Assembly: GCA_023251835.1 (NCBI GenBank)
Contig: JAHEXZ010000031.1
Span: forward strand, 1-43,936
DNA: 43,936 bases
Source of the DNA: Bacteroidota bacterium
Lineage (GTDB): Bacteria; Bacteroidota; Bacteroidia; 2-12-FULL-35-15
Direction: 5' to 3'
Under the pieces are notes generated by a model. It did not search any database. It was not told where the DNA came from and worked only from the letters and a program-made list of their open reading frames with translations. A program made the translations under genes and the position numbers. Below, one piece after another: positions 1-7,481 of this stretch. Each line of letters starts with the position of its first letter. Position 1 is the first letter of the stretch.

Positions 1-137
1 TATATAGCTATTACTCTAAAGGTGTGGATATTAAAATTATATGGTACTACAAAGAAAAAGATGAAGATATAAGAGAGGCAGGTGAAGAGTATGCTAAATT
101 GGTTAATCTGCCTTTTGAATTTATATTGCGACACTAA
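1..137 (+). CDS. siaC: SiaC family (DUF1987) regulatory phosphoprotein, 3' end only
   Basis: Only the last 44 codons are in the window; the frame enters at base 3 and stops at TAA 135-137. The residues IIWYYKEKDEDIREAGEEY followed by LVNLPFEFI are the characteristic C-terminus of the SiaC/DUF1987 family. Proteins of this family are small and are phosphorylated by a SiaB-type kinase and dephosphorylated by a SiaA-type PP2C (SpoIIE) phosphatase. The partner genes normally lie next to siaC, so they are probably upstream, outside the window. Family assignment rests on motif recognition; the function in this organism is inferred. Confidence 0.7.
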   Translation, partial: YSYYSKGVDIKIIWYYKEKDEDIREAGEEYAKLVNLPFEFILRH

Positions 138-178
138 TTCTAATTCAAGTAGTTTTTAAAAAAAATGAGTTCATGAGC

Positions 179-1111
179 TTAGTTGAGCTTAAAGAACCAA
201 CTTGCCATAGGAATAGGAAAGCTAGTATCTTTACTAAATATTCCAGCAACTCCAAACTGAAAAGCCCTGTTAGGATTTGAAGAAAACCTGAAGCCGGGAA
301 TCATGATATAAACCTGGCTATTAGAGCTCCTGTAATAAAAATTTTCCAATACAAAAGAGGCCTTCTTTCCTAAACGTGCTGCTCCGGCAAAAGAGGCTAA
401 AAAAGCACTCCCTGTCCTATCTATTGTTCTTTTTCGTTCTATCGGAGCCCCATTACCATCGTAATACATTTCAACTACTACTTTTGGGTTAAAATCTACA
501 AGAAAACCATAACCACCGGAAACGCTCACGTTATAATTTCTATTACCATAAGTAAGACTGCTGAAGGCCAGACCTCCGGCAAATCTAAAACGCTCTATCC
601 ATGTACTTGTTCCTGCAATAAAGCCGGCCCCCCAATAAGTATTTTTACCAATTGGAGTAGAATATTTACCCGTAGCTGCAAATGGAGCAAAACCCCATGT
701 TGTCATTATACCTAAAGAAAAATGATCGGATACAGCCTTTTGAAATTCCGGCCCGGTAAGATTCAACATAATATACGTATCCTTCTTTTTTACAGTAAAC
801 CCATTTGTACTGATAAAATAACGGGTAGAAAAAACATCTTCACCAACATATACCCCCTCCTTCACATCTGACTGGCTTTCAAGCATTTTTATTTCTCTGA
901 TATCGCTTTTTGTTATATAGATTTTACCAATTGAAATTGTATTTATCAAAACTTCTCTTCCATCATCAGACAGTATTTCACCGATATATTCTGTTCCATT
1001 TTTTAAACTTATAACTTTTGTTTTACTGCTGTCTTTACCAACATTTTGGGCAGATAATTCAGCCAGACTAATCATCACTATTAGAAATAGAGTGGAAACT
1101 GTTTTTTTCAT
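179..1111 (-). CDS. Putative outer-membrane beta-barrel protein, function unknown
   Basis: The 310-residue protein begins with a signal peptide (about residues 1-21, ending LAELSAQ). Residues about 33-75 form a small beta-rich module (SLKNGTEYIGEI ... IGKIYITKSDIREI) of a type often seen at the N-terminus of Bacteroidota envelope proteins. The rest alternates glycine and aromatic residues as in a beta-barrel and ends in SWFFKLN, with an aromatic near the C-terminus as outer-membrane barrels usually have. It is transcribed away from the TonB receptor gene and converges on the siaC-like gene, with 41 bases between their stops. I do not recognise a specific family; a surface or porin-like role is inferred. 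Confidence 0.6.
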   Translation of the reverse strand: MKKTVSTLFLIVMISLAELSAQNVGKDSSKTKVISLKNGTEYIGEILSDDGREVLINTISIGKIYITKSDIREIKMLESQSDVKEGVYVGEDVFSTRYFISTNGFTVKKKDTYIMLNLTGPEFQKAVSDHFSLGIMTTWGFAPFAATGKYSTPIGKNTYWGAGFIAGTSTWIERFRFAGGLAFSSLTYGNRNYNVSVSGGYGFLVDFNPKVVVEMYYDGNGAPIERKRTIDRTGSAFLASFAGAARLGKKASFVLENFYYRSSNSQVYIMIPGFRFSSNPNRAFQFGVAGIFSKDTSFPIPMASWFFKLN

Positions 1112-1290
1112 GGGTTAAATTGTTTTCTGTATTGTCAATACAAAAATGCACCACCCATTCAACATGCCAAATGATAGTTATCAGATTATAACTTGATGTT
1201 TATCAACCTTTATAATATAAGATAAAAAGCCAGTTATAAAGTACCATTTCCATCAATACATTAAAGTTCATTAAAATAGTATAGTTTTTA

Positions 1291-1458
1291 TTACACAAAT
1301 TGTTTCAGCCATTCTTTTGCTCCCCTGTCGTCCGTGAAGCTTTTCATAGGTATTGGCGGGGGCTTGAACTTAAACAGTATATTATGAGCTTTGATATCCC
1401 CGGTTTTGCAACCATTGCCATAGCACAATAAATAAGTCTTTATGTGGTTGAATTCGAC
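1291..1458 (-). pseudogene. Remnant of a small protein with a SpoIIAA/STAS-like C-terminus
   Basis: The minus strand is open for about 55 codons between stops at 1459-1461 and 1291-1293, with no plausible start near the 5' end; the only ATG would give 18 residues (MKSFTDDRGAKEWLKQFV). That ending, an aromatic-T-D followed by A-x-x-WL-x-x-F, resembles the C-terminus of SpoIIAA-like/STAS small proteins common in Bacteroidota. I read it as the decayed 3' end of such a gene, possibly with a frameshift upstream. A chance open frame cannot be excluded. Confidence 0.35.
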
Positions 1459-1533
1459 TCATTAAATTTTGCTATATATTCAGGTAATGTATACTAATTT
1501 TCACACAAATCCCTAACGCTTCTTTAAAATACT

Positions 1534-1552
1534 ATTTAGAATTGTTCTAAAT
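1534..1552. promoter_or_regulatory. Fur-family-like operator (palindrome 1)
   Basis: ATTTAGAATTGTTCTAAAT is a 19-base inverted repeat with 8-base perfect arms around TTG. Read as 9-1-9 it has the geometry of a Fur-family box, with only the innermost pair unmatched. It lies just upstream of the -33 element of the TonB receptor gene. Fur-type iron control is the expected mode for a FecA-like receptor; the identity of the regulator is inferred. Confidence 0.5.
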
Positions 1553-1569
1553 ACCTAATTGTAGGTATT
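1550..1569. promoter_or_regulatory. Second palindromic operator overlapping the -33 region
   Basis: AATACCTAATTGTAGGTATT has perfect 8-base arms and a 4-base spacer. It shares three bases with the Fur-like palindrome and reaches into the predicted -33 TTG at 1568-1570, so a bound protein would block RNA polymerase. Its sequence differs from palindrome 1, suggesting a different regulator. Confidence 0.45.
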
Positions 1570-1598
1570 GTCATATTCTTTCTTTCCTTCTTTCTTTG
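1568..1598 (+). promoter_or_regulatory. Predicted promoter of the TonB-dependent receptor
   Basis: TTG at 1568-1570 and TTTCTTTG at 1591-1598 fit the Bacteroidota pattern TTG-(17-23)-TAnnTTTG with a 20-base spacer and one mismatch in the -7 element. Transcription would begin near 1605, leaving a leader of about 25 bases before the ATG at 1631. Confidence 0.4.
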
Positions 1599-1630
1599 CA
1601 CAGTTAATTTTTAAAACGAATTAAAAAACC

Positions 1631-3817
1631 ATGAAAGCATCAACTATAGGGTGTGCATCAGCATTATTGCTATTGAATTGCATAGGTTATTCACAAAATA
1701 ACGATACAGCAAAAATAAAAGAAATTCAACTTAATGAAATTATGGTAACCGCCATAAGAACTGTAAACGGAGTTGGTCATTTACCAGATGAAAAAGAGGG
1801 CATTCTTTATGCTGGTAAAAAGAACGAAGTCGTAATTGTGGACAGTATGGATGCAAACAAGGCTATCAATAACACACGACAATTATTGGGCAGAATCCCG
1901 GGGTTAAATATTGTTGAAACTGAAAGCGCAGGTTTTACGGCTAATGGCATTGCAACAAGGGGATTAAATCCGATTCAAAGTATAGAAATGAATACCCGTC
2001 AGAATGGATACAATGTCAGCGCTGATGTTTATGGATATAATGAAGCCTATTATTTACCGCCCATGGAAGCAGTCAGCAGAATTGAGATGGTGAGAGGTGC
2101 TGCATCATTACAATTTGGTTCTCAATTCGGAGGCTTAGTGAATTATGTAATAAAAAACGCTCCGGTAAATAAACCCATTGAGTTTACTACTTCTCAAACT
2201 ATAGGCAGCTTTGGGATGTACAATTCATTTAATTCTGTTGGAGGCACTTACGGAAAAGTCAGTTATTTCGGTTTCATTCAATACAGAAATATGGATGGTT
2301 ACAGGCCAAATAGCCAGCAATGGCAGCTGTCAGGCTTTGGCAAATTACAGTATAAGCCTTCCGAAAAAATGAATGTGGGAGTAGAATACTCCTTACTTCG
2401 CAATCGGATACAAATGCCAGGCGGCTTAACAGACAGTATGTTTAACGCAGACCCGAAAGGCTCGACCAGGGCAAGAAACTGGCTGCGCAGTCCATGGAAC
2501 ATTATTAATGCTTATGCTAACTTTAATCCTTCAGAAAATACTACTATCAGTTTTAAAACAACGTACCTGTTCAGCCACAGATCATTGGTATGGAGAAATG
2601 AAGATGGAGGTCCGGAAGCATTAGACCTTATAGATCCCGCAACCAATGCCTATGTTCCGAGAGAGGTAGGTAATGAAGATATGAATAGTTCTACCTCTGA
2701 GCTCAGGTTTTCTCATAAGTATAAATTAGGGAACCAAAATTCAACGCTGGCAGGTGGAATAAGATATGCTTATGCCTGGTTTAAGCGGCAAGGTGGTGGA
2801 GAAGGAACCACCGGAAGCGATTTTGATTTATCTATCACTGGCGATTGGGGATATAATTTAGATTTCACCACAACCAACGTTGCTCCATTTATTGAAAACA
2901 TTTTCAGAATCGGTAATAAATTTACTATTACACCGGGTTTAAGATTTGAGTACTTAAACAGTACCTTACAGGGGTATAAAATAGAAGATGACGTTATGCT
3001 AACAAGCGACCAGAGTCGCAATCGTTATTTCCCGCTGTTTGGAACTGGCTTGGAGTATAAAGCAACTTCCAACACAAATGTATATGCGAATTTCAGTCAG
3101 GCCTACCGCCCAATTGATTATAGCCAGTTAGAGCCAATTGGGGTAATATCCCGAATTGATCCGAATTTAAAAGATGCATATGGTTTCAACTCCGATTTCG
3201 GATACAGGGGTACGGTAAAAAATTACCTGAATTTTGATATCGGTGGTTTTTATATGCAATACAATAACAGGATTGGCTTGCTTCTTCAGATCGATTCAAC
3301 TACCGGAGAAGAATTTACAATAAGGACAAATATTGCCAATAGTGTTCACCAGGGTATTGAAAGTTATATTGAATTTGATTTTTTAAAATTTGATAATCCG
3401 GAATCTGATTATGGTTTAAGTGTATTTAATTCATTTGCATACGTTGATGCCAAATATACAAGCGGAGAATTTAAAGGAAAAAGAGTTGAAGCAGCAGCAC
3501 AAACCATCAACCGTATTGGTTTAACATATAGCAGTAAACATATCTCTTCTACATTACAAGTTAATTCTGTAGGAGATGCTTACGGAGATGCTTCAAACGT
3601 AAAAACAAGCGATGATCCTATTACAGGATATATACCGGCATATACGGTTGTAGATTTAAGCGCTACTTATAAAATAAATAATTACACTGTAAAGGCCGGT
3701 GTAAATAATCTTACTGATAAGGCTTATTTTACAAGAAGAACAGATGAATATCCGGGACCTGGTATAATACCTTCGGTTGGTCGGAGTATTTATTTTGGAA
3801 TAAGTGCTAAATTTTAA
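1631..3817 (+). CDS. FecA-like TonB-dependent outer-membrane receptor
   Basis: This 728-residue protein imports an iron chelate or similar substrate across the outer membrane using TonB energy. A signal peptide covers residues 1-21. A TonB-box-like stretch (EIQLNEIMVTAIR) is near residues 32-44. The plug follows to about residue 165, with RIPGLNI, a conserved RGLNP and RIEMVRGAASLQFG. A large beta-barrel makes up the rest and ends in IYFGISAKF with the terminal aromatic residue. Segments such as MPGGLTDSMF and ARNWLRSPWNI resemble the FecA/ferric dicitrate branch. It lacks the CarboxypepD_reg domain of SusC-type proteins and has no SusD neighbour. Two palindromic operators at the promoter support metal-dependent control. 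The substrate cannot be read from sequence. Confidence 0.88.
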   Translation: MKASTIGCASALLLLNCIGYSQNNDTAKIKEIQLNEIMVTAIRTVNGVGHLPDEKEGILYAGKKNEVVIVDSMDANKAINNTRQLLGRIPGLNIVETESAGFTANGIATRGLNPIQSIEMNTRQNGYNVSADVYGYNEAYYLPPMEAVSRIEMVRGAASLQFGSQFGGLVNYVIKNAPVNKPIEFTTSQTIGSFGMYNSFNSVGGTYGKVSYFGFIQYRNMDGYRPNSQQWQLSGFGKLQYKPSEKMNVGVEYSLLRNRIQMPGGLTDSMFNADPKGSTRARNWLRSPWNIINAYANFNPSENTTISFKTTYLFSHRSLVWRNEDGGPEALDLIDPATNAYVPREVGNEDMNSSTSELRFSHKYKLGNQNSTLAGGIRYAYAWFKRQGGGEGTTGSDFDLSITGDWGYNLDFTTTNVAPFIENIFRIGNKFTITPGLRFEYLNSTLQGYKIEDDVMLTSDQSRNRYFPLFGTGLEYKATSNTNVYANFSQAYRPIDYSQLEPIGVISRIDPNLKDAYGFNSDFGYRGTVKNYLNFDIGGFYMQYNNRIGLLLQIDSTTGEEFTIRTNIANSVHQGIESYIEFDFLKFDNPESDYGLSVFNSFAYVDAKYTSGEFKGKRVEAAAQTINRIGLTYSSKHISSTLQVNSVGDAYGDASNVKTSDDPITGYIPAYTVVDLSATYKINNYTVKAGVNNLTDKAYFTRRTDEYPGPGIIPSVGRSIYFGISAKF

Positions 3818-3854
3818 AAGATGAATGATTTTTAAAAAAGTTTAAAAAATAATC

Positions 3855-3960
3855 ATGAATTACTCTAATAAAAAATCTCTTATTGTATTGGGTTGTACTG
3901 ATTCTAAGCGGTTTTGCTACCGCAAACTCGCTAAGAACCAGTACAAATAATGGGGTATGA
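3855..3960 (+). pseudogene. Frameshifted signal-peptide gene remnant downstream of the receptor
   Basis: From ATG 3855 the frame reads MNYSNKKSLIVLG, a good signal-peptide start. At about 3890 the hydrophobic core and cleavage region (VLILSGFATANS) continue in the next frame, starting at 3895 and running to a TGA at 3958-3960. Without the shift this would be a typical signal peptide ending in ATA-N followed by about a dozen residues. The unshifted frame gives a 31-residue, charged, uninformative peptide. I interpret it as the 5' remnant of an exported protein once encoded behind the receptor. A sequencing error would restore the signal peptide but not a full-length gene. Confidence 0.45.
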
Positions 3961-3969
3961 GTGGAAGCA

Positions 3970-4665
3970 TTACAGGAGGGTTCTTAATTCCTTCAGACTT
4001 CTAATTTCATAGGTAATATTTTCAGTATGTGACTTACCGGAAGGATTAAAATAAACCTGATTTATTCCGGCATCGCGGGCACCAATTACATCGGCTTCCA
4101 TACTATCTCCTATCATAATAGAATTTACGGCACAAGCGTTTGTAACATTTAAAGAATACTGAAAAATACGAATATCCGGTTTTCTAAACCCTGCACGTTC
4201 AGATGTTATGATTTGATTAAAATAGTGTTGAATACCGCAATTTCTGATTTTTACATGTTGAGAGTCTTCGAAACCGTTGGTAATAATATGTAATGTATAC
4301 TTAGGTTTAAGGTAATCAAGTGTCTCCATAGTATGCGGAAACATATTTGTTTTCTGTGGAGCAATTAGCATATAATCATTAGCAATACCTTCGGCCAGTT
4401 GTTTGTTATTAATTCCAAATTTTTTCAGGGTTAGTTCAAAACGGGCATAGCGCAGGGTATTTTTATCAATTAATCCTTTGCGGTAATATTCCCACATTTT
4501 TTCATTAATGGAAAAATATTCTGCAAGAAACTGAGGTGTAGACTTAATTCCTTTAGCTGCAAATTCATATTTATCTGAAAGTTCGATAAGTGCCTCACGT
4601 GAGTTGGTCTCAAAGTCCCAAATGGTTTGGTCCAGATCAAAAAATATATGTTTGTACCCATTCAT
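3970..4665 (-). CDS. yjjG: YjjG family noncanonical pyrimidine nucleotidase (HAD superfamily)
   Basis: This 231-residue HAD-IA hydrolase removes phosphate from nucleoside monophosphates; YjjG enzymes are thought to clear noncanonical pyrimidine nucleotides. The nucleophile motif is FFDLDQTIWDF, with Asp10 and Asp12. Motif II (IITNGF) and motif IV (MIGDSMEADVIGA) are both present, with a KP lysine motif between them. The usual family motif has His where Gln13 stands here. The start codon directly follows the TAG stop of the upstream membrane-protein gene, so the two are probably translationally coupled. Two genes further upstream is upp, which fits a pyrimidine nucleotide theme. Confidence 0.85.
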   Translation of the reverse strand: MNGYKHIFFDLDQTIWDFETNSREALIELSDKYEFAAKGIKSTPQFLAEYFSINEKMWEYYRKGLIDKNTLRYARFELTLKKFGINNKQLAEGIANDYMLIAPQKTNMFPHTMETLDYLKPKYTLHIITNGFEDSQHVKIRNCGIQHYFNQIITSERAGFRKPDIRIFQYSLNVTNACAVNSIMIGDSMEADVIGARDAGINQVYFNPSGKSHTENITYEIRSLKELRTLL

Positions 4666-5124
4666 CTAAAACAGCAATTTGAATGAGGATATAGCAACTG
4701 ACCAGAATAGAATTGAGCCAAACATATATATGATTATGCGCTGTTTATCTTTGAAGTACCTTACAGCCAGAAAACAACCGATTGGTATGGAAAGAAAAGA
4801 AGGTGTAAGTAATGAAATACCAAGCAACCCAAAACGCTTTTTTACAATGACAATAAATTTATTTTTACGTGTGAAGTTTTTTTTCTTCCTGGTAGATAGA
4901 TTTTCAAGTTCTTTATGTGCTTTGCGTTTCTTATAGTAAGCAATGATTTTATCACTTGCATATACGAAAAAAGAAGAGCCTGTAAAACCGCCTAAGCATG
5001 TAATGGTAACTGTTTTGAAAAAAGAAAAGCCATATAATAAAGCGAGCGGTACCCCTCCAAAAACAAATTTAACGGTACTCATCAAAAACACCGATACTAC
5101 TTCCAACCATGATGATGGGTCCAT
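4666..5124 (-). CDS. Small integral membrane protein, function uncertain
   Basis: I chose the ATG at 5122-5124 (MDPSSWLEVVSVFLM), giving 152 residues. A longer open frame to 5235 exists, but it overlaps upp and its extra N-terminus is rich in Arg and Cys and looks non-coding. There are hydrophobic segments near residues 10-35, 37-52, 95-120 and 130-150, and a very basic cytoplasmic loop between them (KKRKAH ... RKKKNFTRKN). The stretch GLLGISLLTPSFLSIPIGCFLA resembles the small multidrug-export/DedA-like family signature, but the match is from memory. It lies 14 bases after upp and abuts yjjG, so it is probably co-transcribed with both. Confidence 0.6.
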   Translation of the reverse strand: MDPSSWLEVVSVFLMSTVKFVFGGVPLALLYGFSFFKTVTITCLGGFTGSSFFVYASDKIIAYYKKRKAHKELENLSTRKKKNFTRKNKFIVIVKKRFGLLGISLLTPSFLSIPIGCFLAVRYFKDKQRIIIYMFGSILFWSVAISSFKLLF

Positions 5125-5138
5125 CGTAGATACTTTTA

Positions 5139-5786
5139 TTATATCTTTTTGCCATAGGCAAGGTCTCCTGCATCGCCCAGGCCTGGTACGATATAAGACT
5201 TTGCAGTTAACTCTTCGTCTACAGCGCCACACCAAATGGTAACATTTTCGGGGAAATTTCTCCTGGCATACTCGAGACCTTCCGAACTCGCAATCAGGGT
5301 AACTATATTTGTGTGTTTTGGTATGCCTCTCAGCAACAATGCTTTATATGTCAATACTATTGAAGAACCTGTTGCAAGCATAGGGTCACACAGAATAAGT
5401 TCTTTTCCGGTTAAATCAGGGCTGGCAAGATATTCCAGCTGAATATCAAATGTTCCGTTTTTATGATGTCTGCGATAAGCTGAAATGAATGCATTTTCGG
5501 CTCTGTCAAAATAGTTTAATATTCCCTGATGAAGCGGCAATCCGGCACGTAAAATACTTGCAATAACAGGTTGCTCTTTAAGTGTTGAAACATTTGCAAT
5601 ACCAAGCGAAGTTGTAATTTCTTTTGTTTCGTACTCAACTGTTTTACTGATTTCATAGCTCATAATTTCGCCCAAACGTTCTACATTCCTGCGAAAACGC
5701 ATACTGTCCCTCTGGATATTTTCATCCCTGATTTCTGCAATATATTCATTAAATATTGAGTTTTGACTTCCTATAATGTGTACCAT
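5139..5786 (-). CDS. upp: Uracil phosphoribosyltransferase
   Basis: This enzyme converts uracil and PRPP to UMP in pyrimidine salvage. The PRPP-binding loop (LCDPMLATGSSIVLTY) and the C-terminal uracil-binding segment (IVPGLGDAGDLAYG) are both present. I chose the ATG at 5784-5786 (MVHIIGSQNS), giving 215 residues; an upstream ATG at 5814-5816 would add ten residues (MLILQINSFS) that do not look conserved. The gene sits between the glycan-modification operon and the nucleotidase, on the same strand. Confidence 0.93.
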   Translation of the reverse strand: MVHIIGSQNSIFNEYIAEIRDENIQRDSMRFRRNVERLGEIMSYEISKTVEYETKEITTSLGIANVSTLKEQPVIASILRAGLPLHQGILNYFDRAENAFISAYRRHHKNGTFDIQLEYLASPDLTGKELILCDPMLATGSSIVLTYKALLLRGIPKHTNIVTLIASSEGLEYARRNFPENVTIWCGAVDEELTAKSYIVPGLGDAGDLAYGKKI

Positions 5787-5852
5787 AGAGAAACTGTTGA
5801 TTTGTAGAATTAGCAATTAAACTATTTTCAATTATCACAATCTTGTCAGCAA

Positions 5853-6773
5853 TTATATCTTTTTACTGACCCACCTGACAATGCGTGACAATTTATTTTT
5901 TTTCAGTTGTAAATATACGCAATCTTTTGCTCCGAAATTTTTATAAAAACGGGCAACGCTTTCTACAGATGAACCACCAAAATCAAGCATATTAGGGGTT
6001 CCTGCATATTTACGAATAAAAAAATCAAACAAAAAGTGCATAGCACCATTACTTTTGCCGGAACTTGTTACTCCTCCTTTTAAATATACAAAACGATTTT
6101 TATTTTTCATAAGAAAAGCAGCGGCACACAAATGATTTTCCGTATTATATACAGCAAATGATTCGGCTTTGTTTTGCTCAACTATTGTATTCATTAAATG
6201 AAGCAATGTCTTATAGTTTTCTGCTTTAATTGTTGTTAATTCATCTCCTTTCGTTTTCCTAAACAGGTTTACAATTAGCTCGGGATAAATATTTGTTTCT
6301 ATTCTGAATCCAGCTTTGTCCGCTTTTTTTATATTCCGTTTAGCATTATCGGAATAGCCTTTATATATAATTTCATAGGAGGATTCTAAATTCAGCAACT
6401 GGTAATTGCGTTCTGTTTTTACAAAACCGGTTAAATCATATTTATGTGTATTGTATATACAAAAATCAATGTATTTATATTTTTCAGGAATCGACTTTAA
6501 AAACTCTTGGGGCAAACTGGTATTCAGATCATTTTGAGCGAATGCACCAAAATAGCGTGTAAAAAAGGGTTGGTATAAATAGTTAATCCCATATTTTGAT
6601 TTTGTTGCTAATGGAAATACGGCTTCATAATCATTCAGAATAAGTGCCGACCAATTTCTGCAAACAGCATCCAAATACCAGGAATAAACAAAAATGCAAG
6701 CATTGGGACTTTTGTCAATAAAAGAATCCCATTTTTTTTTGTCAATATTTTTATATTCAACGAAACGAATCAT
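5853..6773 (-). CDS. GNAT/FemAB-like acyltransferase
   Basis: This 306-residue cytoplasmic protein belongs to the double-GNAT group (Acetyltransf_6, FemAB-like), which transfers acyl or aminoacyl groups to sugars, lipids or peptidoglycan. The central basic segment YSDNAKRNIKKADKAGFRI is the typical Y-s-x-x-x-R-x-x-I-x-K-A motif of FemAB-like proteins. The C-terminal half contains LCAAAFLM ... FVYLKGGVTSSGKSNGAMHFL, also typical. It is last in the wecB operon, so an envelope glycan or lipid is the likely target. The acyl donor and substrate cannot be deduced. Confidence 0.72.
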   Translation of the reverse strand: MIRFVEYKNIDKKKWDSFIDKSPNACIFVYSWYLDAVCRNWSALILNDYEAVFPLATKSKYGINYLYQPFFTRYFGAFAQNDLNTSLPQEFLKSIPEKYKYIDFCIYNTHKYDLTGFVKTERNYQLLNLESSYEIIYKGYSDNAKRNIKKADKAGFRIETNIYPELIVNLFRKTKGDELTTIKAENYKTLLHLMNTIVEQNKAESFAVYNTENHLCAAAFLMKNKNRFVYLKGGVTSSGKSNGAMHFLFDFFIRKYAGTPNMLDFGGSSVESVARFYKNFGAKDCVYLQLKKNKLSRIVRWVSKKI

Positions 6774-6796
6774 TTAATTTTTACCCGTTGCTCATC

Positions 6797-7477
6797 CTAC
6801 AATAATCCTCCGTTCAAATCTATGCATGAACCTGTAAGATAAGGGGTCTGACGTATATATTCAAGGGTTTTATAGATGACTGAAGGATCTCCAAACTCTT
6901 TCAGTGCAATTTTTTCTTTAATTTTTTCCTGCAATTCCTGTGGTATTGTATTTATCATGCCTACCTTAAAATAACCAAGGTTGATATTATTAATAGTAAT
7001 ACCTTTCTGAGCATTTTCAAGAGCAATACTTTTAATCATAGCATTAATACCTGATTTAGAAGCAGCATACGCACTGGTACCCATAACACCAATATGGGAT
7101 ACAACCGATGAAAGGTTAATAATACGTCCGAAATTTTGATTACGCATTAATGGGAGAAGTGCTCGTATCATATAAAATGTACCGTTCAAATTCACATTAA
7201 TAACCTGTGCCCAATCATTCACATTAGCTGTGTGAGCAAATGAATTGTAGCTTATTCCGGCACAATTAATAAGAGTAATGTTTTTATGTTCGGCAACCAC
7301 TTCTTTTGCAAATTGCTCCACCTGGGCACTATCTGTTATATCCAGCTGGTAAATGTTATTGAGTGTATCTTTTGGCTTGTTTAAATAATAAGTACCAATT
7401 ACATTTTCTTTAGTTTGGCAATATGCCTTGTATAAAAAATTCCCAAGACCTCCCGTAATACCTGTAATTATTACCAT
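6797..7477 (-). CDS. Short-chain dehydrogenase/reductase (SDR)
   Basis: This 226-residue classical SDR has the NAD(P)-binding motif TGITGGLG at residues 5-12, the NCAG motif at 71-74, and catalytic Ser123/124, Tyr137 and Lys141 (YAASK). It ends with YLTGSCIDLNGGLL, the usual C-terminus of FabG-like enzymes. The gene starts 4 bases before the end of the deacetylase gene upstream, so they are one transcript. In this setting it may reduce a keto group on a sugar or on an acyl chain used to decorate the glycan. A housekeeping FabG role is less likely because no fatty-acid genes are near. Confidence 0.82.
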   Translation of the reverse strand: MVIITGITGGLGNFLYKAYCQTKENVIGTYYLNKPKDTLNNIYQLDITDSAQVEQFAKEVVAEHKNITLINCAGISYNSFAHTANVNDWAQVINVNLNGTFYMIRALLPLMRNQNFGRIINLSSVVSHIGVMGTSAYAASKSGINAMIKSIALENAQKGITINNINLGYFKVGMINTIPQELQEKIKEKIALKEFGDPSVIYKTLEYIRQTPYLTGSCIDLNGGLL

Positions 7478-7481
7478 TTGA

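Larger units (their letters stand above)
1112..1630. other. Divergent intergenic region
   Basis: A 519-base gap lies between two divergent genes. Bases 1112-1290 are AT-rich and I see no gene or clear motif there. Bases 1291-1458 hold an open minus-strand frame that looks like a gene remnant. Bases 1534-1598 hold two palindromes and a promoter for the TonB receptor. These are listed separately. Confidence 0.6.

Noticed and set aside
5125-5235. N-terminal extension of the small membrane protein
   Set aside because: The extra residues are Arg/Cys-rich and lie antiparallel-free but within the upp coding region in another frame. The ATG at 5124 gives a normal membrane protein.
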